DNA from: JABDCD01 sp964469525 | Lineage (GTDB): Bacteria > Pseudomonadota > Alphaproteobacteria > Rickettsiales > SXRF01 | Length of the DNA stretch: 59,206 bases | NCBI GenBank assembly: GCA_964469525.1 | Contig: CAYXYU010000011.1 | Span: forward strand, 1 to 59,206 | Direction of reading: 5' to 3' | Shown: positions 7,290 to 15,488 of the stretch, one piece after another | How positions within the stretch are numbered: position 1 is the stretch's first letter | Layout of the letters: each line of letters begins with the position of its first letter | Notes under the pieces: model-generated | The model's database searches: none | What the model saw: the letters and a program-made list of their open reading frames with translations, nothing else | What the model was told of the DNA's origin: nothing | Position numbers and translations under genes: made by a program

Positions 7290-8918
7290 ATGGAGAAAAG
7301 GATTCTGCGTATCAGGCGCTACCTGCTGGCCGCATGGCTGACGCTGGCCGGGCTGATCAGCCTGCTGTCGGTGTGGGCGCATATGCTGATCGGTCTCAAC
7401 AGCGACCATCTGGCGAATCTGGAAGGAGCGCGCAAGCTGCTGGCGGGCGCCGTGCCGTATGTTGACTTCGTCGAGCCCAATCCACCGCTGATTTTCATCC
7501 TGTACAGCATACCGGTGGCGATCGCTTCCGTAACCGGCATACCCATGTATATTGTCTTGTATCTGCTCACCTATGCGCTGCTGTTTGGCGCATTGTGGAT
7601 CGTCTTCGTCATTTTAAAACGCAGCGGCGCAACGCTGTCGGTAAATCTGGTCACGGTGAGCGCGGCGGCGCTGGCGCTGCTGACGGCGTCGTTCATTCAT
7701 CAGCCTTTCGCGGACCGCGAACACTGGATGCTGGTGCTGATCACGCCGTGGCTCGCATTGTATTCGCCGCTGGTACAACGCGAAGCCATATCACCGCGGC
7801 TGCGGATGCTGATCGCCGTCATGGCCGGCATCAGCTTTGCCATCAAACCGTATTTTTACGTTTTCTATCTGGCGACGGTCCTGTTCTCGCTGGCCACCGG
7901 CACCCGCTTGCGGGACATGCTGCGCCAGCGCGAACATCATATCGTCTGTGCCATCGCCGCCACCTATGTCATCATCGTTCTGCTTTTCTTCCGGCATTAC
8001 CTGACCGTCGTTCTCCCCATCGGCCTGAAAACCTATCCCGCCATCAGTTGGGATATAAACAGCAAGCTCAGCATTATTACTCATGATTTCGTCGGTTATG
8101 CTATCCCCGGCCTGGCAGCGCTGGCGCTGCTGTGGTGGGGCGATCCGCGGCGGTTGGACCGCTCCGTCGCCTATCTCGGCGTGCTGGTACTGGCAGGAGT
8201 TGGCTCCTACCTCCTGAATGCCGGGTGGTATTATACGCAGTATCCTTTCATCGCCATTTCACTGGTGGCTACCATCGCTATCGGCGCCCGGTTGCTTTCC
8301 ACCTGTTGGCAGTTTCCCACCCCCTTTCAGCAGTCTGTCCGGGTGTTCCTGTCGGGAATACTGCTGGCGGCAGGCCTGGGATATGCCTACGGCAAACCGG
8401 CGCTGTTGCGCGCGCAATGGGACATAGGAACCCAGCAATCACGCGGCCACCCAGCCGGCAGTATGGAAATGCATCCGCCGGCGATGAAGACCGTTGGGGC
8501 GTATCTCGAAAAATATCCGCGCTTCATGCTCCTCAGTACCTCGCTGTGGCAGGTGAATCTGATGAAGGAAGAGGAGCCACAGGAAGGGGTTGGCCGCTTC
8601 GATCTTCTGTGGACGCTGCCCGGGACGCTTCAGATAGCGGCGGATCCGGAGAGGCGCGAGGAATCCGATATGCTGGTGCGCTATCTGCAGGAGAGCCTGG
8701 CTGAAGACCTCGAACGCCACCGGCCGGAACTGGTGATCAATGACGTCAGTCCTATCCAGCGTGGGCTGCCGCTGTCTTATAATGTGCTGGAGCTGCTGAC
8801 CCGGAGCGACCGGTTTGCAACTGCCTGGACCCGCTATGGTCAGGCGGAAAAAATTGACAGCTGCAACGACTGGGTCCGCCAGCATTGCGCGTATGAGATC
8901 TATATTATTAATAAATAA
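7290..8918 (+). CDS. Polytopic membrane glycosyltransferase-like protein (GT-C type)
   Basis: A 542-residue integral membrane protein with about ten hydrophobic helices before residue 370 and a soluble C-terminal domain of about 165 residues. The first loop has EGARKLLAGAVPYVDFVEPN followed by PPL. This matches the motif of GT-C enzymes that use polyprenyl-phosphate sugars (ArnT/PMT-like: acidic residue, 'G..pY.Df.e..pPl'). Such enzymes add sugars to lipids or proteins on the periplasmic face. The donor and acceptor are unknown. It lies 370 bp or more from other glycan genes, but a GtrB-like synthase that could supply the lipid-linked sugar is at 10696-11676. Confidence 0.8.
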   Translation: MEKRILRIRRYLLAAWLTLAGLISLLSVWAHMLIGLNSDHLANLEGARKLLAGAVPYVDFVEPNPPLIFILYSIPVAIASVTGIPMYIVLYLLTYALLFGALWIVFVILKRSGATLSVNLVTVSAAALALLTASFIHQPFADREHWMLVLITPWLALYSPLVQREAISPRLRMLIAVMAGISFAIKPYFYVFYLATVLFSLATGTRLRDMLRQREHHIVCAIAATYVIIVLLFFRHYLTVVLPIGLKTYPAISWDINSKLSIITHDFVGYAIPGLAALALLWWGDPRRLDRSVAYLGVLVLAGVGSYLLNAGWYYTQYPFIAISLVATIAIGARLLSTCWQFPTPFQQSVRVFLSGILLAAGLGYAYGKPALLRAQWDIGTQQSRGHPAGSMEMHPPAMKTVGAYLEKYPRFMLLSTSLWQVNLMKEEEPQEGVGRFDLLWTLPGTLQIAADPERREESDMLVRYLQESLAEDLERHRPELVINDVSPIQRGLPLSYNVLELLTRSDRFATAWTRYGQAEKIDSCNDWVRQHCAYEIYIINK

Positions 8919-9038
8919 TCCATTGATTTAGTTTGATTATCCATGAAATAATGCACTTCTGAGTATGGTGAATCCTCGGAAATCGAGGCTGAGTGCGGAT
9001 TTGCTGGCTTTTTATCGCGGTTGTGTTATTATTTATTT

Positions 9039-9440
9039 ATGTGGAGGATTACGTTAGTAGTGGCCGCGCTGCTGCTAACCAACCTCGGAGGCATCGCAGC
9101 GGCGGCCGAAGAGACTGAGCATAGATCGAAAAGTGCCCAGAAGGTCATCGTTTTACTCGGTTCCATGGGTATCAACAGCAAGGAAGTCAGAGATTTCGTC
9201 ACCAAAGTCGACGCGGAAGTCGATGTCAGGAATGGTTATCTCAATCTGGCGCAGCGGGAAATGCCCGGCGGCGCTACACTGGCATTGCGCTATCGGCTGG
9301 GCAACAAGCATTACAAGGATCCACGCAGCTCGAAGCGGCTGGAGTTGGCGTTGACACCGCCTGAGGACTCCACCTTCTCCAACTTTGAAATTAAAGCGCG
9401 CACCGACAGCATTAGCGTTAATTACCGCTACAAGTTTTAA
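9039..9440 (+). CDS. Small exported protein, unknown function
   Basis: A 133-residue protein with a clear signal peptide (MWRITLVVAALLLTNLGGIA, with a likely cut after AAA). The mature part of about 110 residues is polar and looks beta-rich, with an aromatic C-terminus (SISVNYRYKF) that could be a membrane-barrel or beta-strand end. I chose the ATG at 9039; the in-frame TTG at 9021 would put non-signal-like residues in front. No ribosome-binding site is present. A TATTAT sequence only 6 bases before the ATG suggests a leaderless transcript, but this is speculative. Family not recognised. Confidence 0.7.
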   Translation: MWRITLVVAALLLTNLGGIAAAAEETEHRSKSAQKVIVLLGSMGINSKEVRDFVTKVDAEVDVRNGYLNLAQREMPGGATLALRYRLGNKHYKDPRSSKRLELALTPPEDSTFSNFEIKARTDSISVNYRYKF

Positions 9441-9451
9441 ATGGAATAACT

Positions 9452-9540
9452 GTCATTCCCCGAATTTTGCTTTTGCAAAATTCTGGGGGCATCTAATTGC
9501 TGTATCACCCTAGAATCGCTGGTGCGATCCGGGTGATGAT
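9452..9540. repeat. Bipartite palindromic repeat, family A, copy 1 (forward)
   Basis: The left half is an imperfect hairpin of GTCATTCCCCGAATTTTGC with GCAAAATTCTGGGGG. The right half is another, ATCACCCTAGAATCGC with GCGATCCGGGTGATGA. Three related copies are at 36342, 53220 and 54937. This copy covers the last codons and the stop of the pseudouridine synthase gene at 9510. Confidence 0.85.
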
Positions 9541-10223
9541 GTAATTGCCCCACAGCATGATAATGCATCCCGCATATGTGCCGGCACGGGCGCGATGACG
9601 CTGACCGGATCTTTTTTGGGATACAATGGAACCTCGATGGCCCGCGCCTGCAGATGCAGCATGCCGGCCTGTGTCTTGCCATAAATACGATCGCCGAGAA
9701 TGGGACAGCCAAGCGCCGCAGCATGAACCCGCAGCTGATGCGTACGTCCCGTCTGCGGGTGCATTTCCAGCCAGCTGATGCTTTCCGCCTGTCCCATCAC
9801 CTTATAGTGTGTCAGTGCGGGCAGGGGATCATCATCTCCCGGTCCGGCGATTTTCATCCACCAGCGCTTATGGCTTTGGCTTTGTTTGGCCAGTGGCAAG
9901 TCGATCACCCCTTCCTTTTCCGGCGGCGCGCCTGACACAATCGCCCAGTAGGTCTTTTTAATCTTGTTATTGGCAAACAGCTTACCCAGCCGGTCAAGCG
10001 CCTGCCGATGGCGCCCAAGTACCAGGCAGCCGCTGGTGTCCCGATCGAGCCGGTGCGCCAGCGCCGGCGGGCGCGGCAGGCCGAAGCGCAGATGCTCGAA
10101 ATACTGATCGAGCGTATCGCCACCGCCGGTGCCGGTATGCACGGGGATGCCTGCGGGTTTGTCGATCACCAGCATAAGCGCATCGCGGTACAGCAGGCGG
10201 GAAAGCAGTTCCTCGGGAGTCAT
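9510..10223 (-). CDS. RluA-family pseudouridine synthase
   Basis: A 237-residue enzyme that converts uridine to pseudouridine in rRNA or tRNA. The start is MTPEELLSRLLYRDALMLVI. The conserved motif ALAHRLDRDTSGCLVLGRHR contains the catalytic Asp (in HRLDRDTSG). The later motifs LEMHPQTGRTHQLRVHAA and GCPILGDRIYG are typical RluA. No S4 domain is present, so it is of the short RluA/RluC-core type; the target base cannot be told. A longer frame to 10289 is rejected because it reads through a palindromic repeat. The last residues (about TSSPGSHQRF) and the stop codon come from repeat A copy 1, so the original C-terminus was probably different. Confidence 0.92.
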   Translation of the reverse strand: MTPEELLSRLLYRDALMLVIDKPAGIPVHTGTGGGDTLDQYFEHLRFGLPRPPALAHRLDRDTSGCLVLGRHRQALDRLGKLFANNKIKKTYWAIVSGAPPEKEGVIDLPLAKQSQSHKRWWMKIAGPGDDDPLPALTHYKVMGQAESISWLEMHPQTGRTHQLRVHAAALGCPILGDRIYGKTQAGMLHLQARAIEVPLYPKKDPVSVIAPVPAHMRDALSCCGAITSSPGSHQRF

Positions 10224-10226
10224 TAT

Positions 10227-10334
10227 GTCATCCTGAGCAGAATGAGGGACATTAGTCCGAACGTAGTCGAAGGATCTGTTGCCTGGCAAGATGAAGAAGA
10301 TCCTTCGACTCCGCTTCGCTACGCTCAGGATGAC
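10227..10334. repeat. Palindromic repeat, family B, copy 1
   Basis: The outer arms GTCATCCTGAGC and GCTCAGGATGAC are inverted. The inner arms are CGAAGGATCT and AGATCCTTCG. This is the widespread 'TCATCCTGAGC...GAAGGATCT' type. It lies immediately upstream of the pseudouridine synthase start. Other copies are at 40183 and 57453. Confidence 0.85.
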
Positions 10335-10360
10335 AATATTGGGAATGACGGGTGATGGAT

Positions 10361-10391
10361 AAAAAAAGAAGGCTGGAGGAGGCCCCCAGCC
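10361..10391 (-). terminator. Rho-independent terminator of the small lipoprotein gene
   Basis: On the minus strand the hairpin GGCTGGGGGCCTCCTCCAGCC (10391-10371, stem of at least six G-C-rich pairs) is followed by TTCTTTTTTT. It lies 34 bp after the stop of the 55-residue lipoprotein. Confidence 0.8.
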
Positions 10392-10424
10392 CTGAAGGTT
10401 AATTTTAGAGGTTAATGACGTGCG

Positions 10425-10592
10425 TTAAGCGGTACAATCATAGCAGCAGAGCAGGTCGCTATAGCTCATCGGACGCTGGTCTGGCTGCATATGGTTGAAT
10501 TCGATTTTCTGGGCGACTTCAAAGCGCGGAGTGACAATGCAGGCGCTAAGTTGGCTGAGTATGGCAATAAGTAAAAACGTACGGATAATCAT
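10425..10592 (-). CDS. Small lipoprotein (55 aa)
   Basis: A 55-codon frame on the minus strand starting MIIRTFLLIAILSQLSACIV. It has a short positive start, a hydrophobic core and the lipobox LSAC, so Cys18 is the likely lipidated residue. The mature part has about 37 residues and ends in a cysteine-rich tail (SYSDLLCCYDCTA). AAAGGA lies about 9 bases before the ATG, and a strong terminator follows the stop. This start-to-terminator context makes it a real monocistronic gene. Family unknown. Confidence 0.75.
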   Translation of the reverse strand: MIIRTFLLIAILSQLSACIVTPRFEVAQKIEFNHMQPDQRPMSYSDLLCCYDCTA

Positions 10593-10695
10593 GGCAGCCG
10601 TCCTTTTGGGATACTGCCTTCAGCTTACCAGGGAAGGGATAATATCACGTTAACGATTGCCTAAGGATAAATTAATATTATGTAGCATTTTATCT

Positions 10696-11676
10696 TTAAT
10701 TTTTATCTTTTAAAAAGGGCGATTCTATACCTGCCGCTTCTTCAATAACATAAAGGGGCCTTTGCTTGGCCTCGCGGTAGATGCGGCCGATATATTCCCC
10801 GATAATTCCCAGCGACACGAGCTGGATGCCACCCAGGCAGAGGATGGCGGCCATGAGAGAGGCATAGCCCGGCACATCCACCCCGTATAGCATGACCCGT
10901 AGAATCAGCCATCCTGCGTAGGCAAAGGCCAGTGCGGAGATAAGGATTCCAAGATAGGTGGTCAGGCGCAGCGGCAGCGTGGTGAAGGAAAATATCCCAT
11001 CTTTGGCGAGCTGCCAAAGCTTGCCGATACTCTGCTTGGGGACACCAATGCTGCGCGGTGGGCGGTCGAAATAAATCTGTGTTGTTGCAAAGCCGACCCA
11101 GGCGAACAGTCCTTTCATAAAACGCGTGCGTTCCGGCAGTCGCTTCAGCACTTCGACCACTTGCCGGTCCATCAGGCGAAAATCACCGGTATTCGGAGGG
11201 ATGTCCACCGAGGTGACCCGTCCCATCAGGCGATAAAATATCCAGGCTGCGCCGCGCTTGAACAGGCCTTCGCCGTGGCGGGACCGGCGTGTTGCCAGCA
11301 CCACCTTGCATCCGGCCTGCCAATGCCGCACCATTTCCGGAATGAGTTCCGGAGGATCCTGCAGGTCGGCATCCAGAGGAACGATTGCCTGCCCCAATGC
11401 ATGCTGAAGTCCTGCGGAAAGTGCTGCCTCTTTTCCAAAATTGCGGGATAACGAGAGCAGGCGAATGCGCGGCTCGCGCCGGTGCCATTCCTTGAGACGG
11501 ATCAGTGTGTCATCGTGGCTGCCGTCATTGATGCAGATGATTTCCCATTCCGGCGCGACGGTGTCCAGGATGGGGATGATCCGATTAAACAGCGTGTCCA
11601 TGCTGTCCGCTTCGTTATACATCGGGACGACGACGCTTAAGACGGGAGCGGTCATGCGATTGCTGTGATCAAACAT
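10696..11676 (-). CDS. GtrB/DPM1-like polyprenyl-phosphate glycosyltransferase (GT2)
   Basis: A 326-residue enzyme. The GT2 domain covers about 12-235 (VLSVVVPMYNEADSMDTLFN; IICINDGSHDDT; VPLDADLQDPPELIP, which contains the DAD metal motif). Two C-terminal transmembrane helices follow (LGILISALAFAYAGWLILRV; ILCLGGIQLVSLGIIGEYIG). This is the layout of GtrB/ArnC/YfdH, which move a sugar from a nucleotide onto undecaprenyl phosphate at the inner membrane. It could feed the GT-C-like protein at 7290-8918. The start has no good ribosome-binding site; Met at 11655 is an alternative. It is transcribed divergently from exbB. Confidence 0.92.
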   Translation of the reverse strand: MFDHSNRMTAPVLSVVVPMYNEADSMDTLFNRIIPILDTVAPEWEIICINDGSHDDTLIRLKEWHRREPRIRLLSLSRNFGKEAALSAGLQHALGQAIVPLDADLQDPPELIPEMVRHWQAGCKVVLATRRSRHGEGLFKRGAAWIFYRLMGRVTSVDIPPNTGDFRLMDRQVVEVLKRLPERTRFMKGLFAWVGFATTQIYFDRPPRSIGVPKQSIGKLWQLAKDGIFSFTTLPLRLTTYLGILISALAFAYAGWLILRVMLYGVDVPGYASLMAAILCLGGIQLVSLGIIGEYIGRIYREAKQRPLYVIEEAAGIESPFLKDKN

Positions 11677-11797
11677 CAGGTTAATCGCGAAATCCTAACA
11701 GATAATCATAAAAAAAACATTAAACATAATGCTAGACCAGCCGCGCCAAGAATAGTAAAACAAACGGGCACAAAAATGACAGATAGTCAGGGAGTCT

Positions 11798-12646
11798 ATG
11801 CCGGAAATTTTGCTGTTCGAAAAGGGTGGGGTGGTCATGTACGGCCTGGCCGCCTTGTCGGTGTATGCCGTCGCCGTCGTTATCTTTAAGATTCTTCAGT
11901 TCAAGAAAGCCAATGTATTCGACCGCAGCTTCATAGACCCGGCGCTGCGCGAGATCAAGCAAGGCGACCGCAACCGCGCCACCCGTACCCTGGGGGGCAT
12001 CAAGGGGCCGGTCGCGCGGATTATGCGCGTCACCTTCGAGTGCGTTGCCAACCGCGAAATGTCGCAGAAGAGCAAGGAAGCCGAGATCATGCGCGTCGGC
12101 TCCGGCGACCTGCGCTATCTGGAATCGCACCTGCGCGGCCTGGAGATGACTGCCGCCGTTGCCCCGCTGATGGGGCTCCTGGGTACCGTCATCGGCATGA
12201 TCAGTTCATTTTCGCGCCTCTCCCTGTCGGGCACCCGCGTCGACCCCACGATTCTCGCGGGCGGCATCTGGGAAGCGCTGCTTACTACAGCAGCCGGCCT
12301 GACCGTCGCCATCCCTGCGCTGGCGGCGCATTACGTGTTGGACGGCATCATCGAGAAGGTGCGTGCCACCATGAAGGATGTCTCGGTACAGATACTGGCG
12401 CTGGAAGATGAATTCCGCCGTAACGAGCGCGCCATGGCCATCGAGGAAGCGCGTCGCGCCGAGGCCGAGCGTCGCGCCGAGGAAGAGGCCCGCCGCCGGC
12501 AGGAGGAAGAGCAGCGCCTGGCCCGCGAGGAGGAGGAACGCCGCCAGCGTGCCGAAGCCGAAGAATGGGCTGAGCAGCAACGCCGCAACGCGCCCCAGAA
12601 AATGACGACGCTGAATCTGAATCCGAAATATACTAACGCCAGCTAG
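11798..12646 (+). CDS. exbB: ExbB/TolQ-family proton channel subunit with charged C-terminal coiled coil
   Basis: A 282-residue MotA/TolQ/ExbB family protein with three membrane helices: LAALSVYAVAVVIFKIL near the N-terminus, then VAPLMGLLGTVIGMISSF and ALLTTAAGLTVAIPALAAHY, which line the proton path in the family. Residues about 205-265 are an unusual, almost uninterrupted run of Glu, Arg and Ala (for example EEARRAEAERRAEEEARRRQ), predicting a long cytoplasmic coiled coil absent from E. coli ExbB. The start has AGGGAG 3-4 bases upstream. It begins an operon with two exbD genes, tonB and the rhamnose genes. TolQ is an alternative name, but a TonB-type partner without TolB/Pal favours ExbB. 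Confidence 0.9.
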   Translation: MPEILLFEKGGVVMYGLAALSVYAVAVVIFKILQFKKANVFDRSFIDPALREIKQGDRNRATRTLGGIKGPVARIMRVTFECVANREMSQKSKEAEIMRVGSGDLRYLESHLRGLEMTAAVAPLMGLLGTVIGMISSFSRLSLSGTRVDPTILAGGIWEALLTTAAGLTVAIPALAAHYVLDGIIEKVRATMKDVSVQILALEDEFRRNERAMAIEEARRAEAERRAEEEARRRQEEEQRLAREEEERRQRAEAEEWAEQQRRNAPQKMTTLNLNPKYTNAS

Positions 12647-12712
12647 TGCGGGTGCGAGTGCTGGTGTTGGCAATAATACGGAAAATACACCCGCAGCGGC
12701 CCTGATAAAACT

Positions 12713-13135
12713 ATGGAATTTGAACGCTCCGCCCGTGTAAAAGTCCGCAATCTGCCGCTGACGGCGTTGATCGACGTGATGTTCATCCTGGTCATCTTCT
12801 TCATGCTGACCACCACATTCATGCGCATCGAATCGCTCGAACTGATGCTTCCCTCCACCTCCAAAACCGCAACGAAGCAGGAAGCCATGCATCTGTTCAT
12901 CGACGGCGACGGCAAGATGATGCTCGGCCAGCGCCGCGTCGATCAGGCGGAGCTTGCCGAATCGCTGGCGCGCATGTTCGAGAAGGACCCTGCCACCAGC
13001 ATCATGATGCTGACCGCCGACGGCGTCACCATGCAGCAGCTGGTGGATGTGATGGACCGGGTGTACATGGCGGGCGGGCGCAGTCTGTTCGTCCGCAAAT
13101 GGGACAAACCGCCGGCCAGAGAGACGAAACCATGA
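12713..13135 (+). CDS. exbD: ExbD/TolR-family protein, first paralogue
   Basis: A 140-residue single-span inner-membrane protein with a periplasmic domain. The transmembrane segment PLTALIDVMFILVIFFMLTT carries Asp21, the proton-responsive residue of ExbD/TolR. The periplasmic part has the pattern MMLTADGVTMQQLVDVMDRV. It forms the energy-transducing complex with the ExbB protein upstream (66 bp) and overlaps the next exbD by 4 bp (ATGA). Confidence 0.92.
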   Translation: MEFERSARVKVRNLPLTALIDVMFILVIFFMLTTTFMRIESLELMLPSTSKTATKQEAMHLFIDGDGKMMLGQRRVDQAELAESLARMFEKDPATSIMMLTADGVTMQQLVDVMDRVYMAGGRSLFVRKWDKPPARETKP

Positions 13136-13551
13136 TGGATTTCCCGCGTACCCGGAAAAAAGACGTATCCATCAGCCTCATTCCGCTGATCGACATTTCA
13201 GTATTTCTGCTGATTTTTTTCATGCTCACCGGCAGTATCGACCGCCTCGAACTTATTCCCATCGAGCCGCCGGTGGCCGAGAGCGGCAAGTTGATGGATG
13301 AGGGGCATCTGGTCATTCTGCTCGGGCAACATCATGAAATTATTATCAACGACGAGATGATACCCCTGGAAGATATCCCCAGGCTGCTCGGCCCCGACCT
13401 GATTAAGAATCCAGGCAAGATCATCACCGTCAAGGCCGATGCCGAAGTGCCGGCCAACCGCATGATCGAGGTAATGGACGCCATCAAGGAGGCGGGCGGC
13501 AAGAATCTTTCCGTGGTAACGCAATCGAAGGCGCGGGTGCATGTTCCGTAG
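13132..13551 (+). CDS. exbD: ExbD/TolR-family protein, second paralogue
   Basis: A 139-residue protein with the same layout as its upstream neighbour. The segment ISLIPLIDISVFLLIFFMLT again has Asp21 in the membrane, and the periplasmic domain ends in VKADAEVPANRMIEVMDAIK. I start it at the ATG at 13132, coupled by ATGA to the first exbD. The two paralogues differ strongly outside the membrane segment, so they may form a heteromeric stator. It overlaps tonB by 11 bp. Confidence 0.9.
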   Translation: MMDFPRTRKKDVSISLIPLIDISVFLLIFFMLTGSIDRLELIPIEPPVAESGKLMDEGHLVILLGQHHEIIINDEMIPLEDIPRLLGPDLIKNPGKIITVKADAEVPANRMIEVMDAIKEAGGKNLSVVTQSKARVHVP

Positions 13552-14479
13552 CTCTCTCCATAACACGTTTTTCGCCTGGGTGCGCATGCCGCAACCCGCT
13601 CTGCCGAGCCGCGAGCACCTGCGCGACCACCACTTCCTGCTGGCGATTATCGCCGCCGCCTCGTTACACATGCTGGCCTACAAAATCTGGGAGATGGTGC
13701 CGCAAACGCAGGTGATCGATATCCCGGTGCAGGTGCTCAGCATCAAGCTGGGAGACGGTGATGCGTCGCAGAAGGTGGTGCTTTATCCCGCAGAAAAAGA
13801 GGTTTCCGATGGAGAAGGGGAGGATGTGCTGACCCGGCTGGTGCGCGCCAAGGAAGCCGAAGTGGTGCCCGAGACGCGTCAGCCTGACCATGCACCGGCA
13901 GTCAAGGCGCTGGAGAAGGCCATTGTTCCGCCGAAGACAGAGACTCCGAAACAGATTGCAGAAAACAAGAAAATAAAAATCAAAGAACCCCGCAAGCCCA
14001 AGAAGGAAAATATCCGCGGCAAGTTCGACGTGCGGCAGGAAGGTGTCGCAACCGCCGCGCCGGTAATGCCGGTAATCGACGTTTCGGCCCCGAGCCAGGA
14101 AGTGCGCATGAGCAGCATGCAGGCAAATCTGGAGGTCGAATCCGTCGCCGGTCTGTCCCCATCAGCAGGCGATGCCAAAAATGACATTACCCAGCGTTAT
14201 GAGCGCGTGATCCAGCAATGGATTACGAAGTTCCATGCCTATCCTGAAGAGGCGCGCGCAGAGAAGCTGGAAGGGGAGGGGATGGTGCGCATCCGCATTG
14301 ACCGGCAGGGGAACATCCGTTACTACATTATCGGGCAATCGACCAACCATCCCATGCTGGACCGCGCCGCCATTGAGATGATCCGTCGCGCTAATCCAGT
14401 TCCCGCCGTACCGAACGGCTACCCGGGCGGCGATCTGTTCGAGTTCAAGATTCCTGTCTCATTCAGTCCGAATGGCTAA
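13541..14479 (+). CDS. tonB: TonB-family energy transducer
   Basis: A 312-residue protein with a membrane anchor at about 32-47 (HFLLAIIAAASLHMLAYKIW). This has the Ser-x3-His pattern (here AASLHM) of TonB anchors. A long Pro/Lys/Glu-rich periplasmic spacer follows. The C-terminal domain (about 225-312) has YPEEARAEKLEGEGMVRIRI, RAAIEMIRRANPVPAVPNGY and FKIPVSF, the TonB/TolA C-terminal fold. It passes energy from the ExbB/ExbD complex to outer-membrane receptors. No TonB-dependent receptor is in this window. It overlaps rfbB by 8 bp, so it is physically tied to rhamnose synthesis. Confidence 0.92.
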   Translation: MFRSSLHNTFFAWVRMPQPALPSREHLRDHHFLLAIIAAASLHMLAYKIWEMVPQTQVIDIPVQVLSIKLGDGDASQKVVLYPAEKEVSDGEGEDVLTRLVRAKEAEVVPETRQPDHAPAVKALEKAIVPPKTETPKQIAENKKIKIKEPRKPKKENIRGKFDVRQEGVATAAPVMPVIDVSAPSQEVRMSSMQANLEVESVAGLSPSAGDAKNDITQRYERVIQQWITKFHAYPEEARAEKLEGEGMVRIRIDRQGNIRYYIIGQSTNHPMLDRAAIEMIRRANPVPAVPNGYPGGDLFEFKIPVSFSPNG

Positions 14480-15488
14480 CGCGCTTGTTACCGGCGGCGC
14501 CGGGTTCATTGGCAGCTGTTTCGTGGCGCAGGCTACGGCGCGGGGGGCACGGGTCATCGTGCTGGATGCGCTGACCTATGCCGGGCACCGTGCCAACCTC
14601 GCCTGGATTAAGGATGGGTGGGAACTGGTGGTGGGCGATATCGCCGACCGGGCGCTGGTGTCGAAGCTGCTGCGGGAGCACAAGGTCCGCTACGTAGTCA
14701 ATTTCGCCGCCGAGTCGCATGTCGATAATTCCATTGCCGGCCCGCGTCCCTTTATCGATACGAATATTACCGGCACGTTCCAGCTGCTTGAAGCCTGCCG
14801 CGATTACTGGCAGAAGCTGCCGGATGCGGAAAAATCCGCTTTCCGTTTCCTGCAGGTTTCCACTGACGAGGTGTATGGTTCACTGGGGCCGAAAGGAAAA
14901 TTCACCGAGGCGTCCCCGATACGTCCCAACTCTCCTTATTCGGCGTCGAAGGCGGCCGGCGATCACCTGGCGCGCGCCTGGCATGAGACGTACAGGCTGC
15001 CGACCATCATCACCCACTGCACCAATAATTACGGTCCGCGCCAGTATCCGGAGAAGTTGATCCCGCATATGATCCACTGCGCCCTCTCCGGAGAGAAACT
15101 GCCGGTGTATGGCGACGGAAAGAATGTGCGCGACTGGATTCATGTCGAAGACCATTGTACAGGCGTCTGGCTGGCGCTGACCAAGGGCAAGCCGGGGCAG
15201 GTCTATGATTTCGGCGGCGACGCAGAAGTGGAAAATATAGCGCTGGTGCGCAAATTATGCGCATACCTGGATCGCAAGCGGCCCAAGGAGACCGGCAGCT
15301 ATGAGGAACAGATCACCTTCGTGGCCGACCGGCCGGGGCATGACCGGCGTTATGCGATCGATGACAGCAAGGCACGCGATGAGCTTGGCTATACACGACG
15401 CTACAGTTTCCTGCAGGGGCTGGAAGCGACAGTGGACTGGTACCTGGCGAATGAGGGATGGAGCAAGACGGTGATGGGGAAACAATGA
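14472..15488 (+). CDS. rfbB: dTDP-glucose 4,6-dehydratase
   Basis: A 338-residue extended SDR enzyme that makes dTDP-4-keto-6-deoxyglucose, the second step of dTDP-L-rhamnose synthesis. The NAD site is ALVTGGAGFIGS. The active site has VSTDEVYGSLG (Thr, Asp, Glu) and SPYSASKAAGDHLARAW (Tyr-x3-Lys). The substrate-binding stretch NNYGPRQYPEKLIPHMI is typical. It overlaps tonB by 8 bp and rfbA by 4 bp. Confidence 0.97.
   Translation: MANALVTGGAGFIGSCFVAQATARGARVIVLDALTYAGHRANLAWIKDGWELVVGDIADRALVSKLLREHKVRYVVNFAAESHVDNSIAGPRPFIDTNITGTFQLLEACRDYWQKLPDAEKSAFRFLQVSTDEVYGSLGPKGKFTEASPIRPNSPYSASKAAGDHLARAWHETYRLPTIITHCTNNYGPRQYPEKLIPHMIHCALSGEKLPVYGDGKNVRDWIHVEDHCTGVWLALTKGKPGQVYDFGGDAEVENIALVRKLCAYLDRKRPKETGSYEEQITFVADRPGHDRRYAIDDSKARDELGYTRRYSFLQGLEATVDWYLANEGWSKTVMGKQ

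Noticed and set aside
10224..10289. Longer N-terminus for the pseudouridine synthase
   Set aside because: The extra residues are translated from palindromic repeat B copy 1 and do not resemble the family's start.
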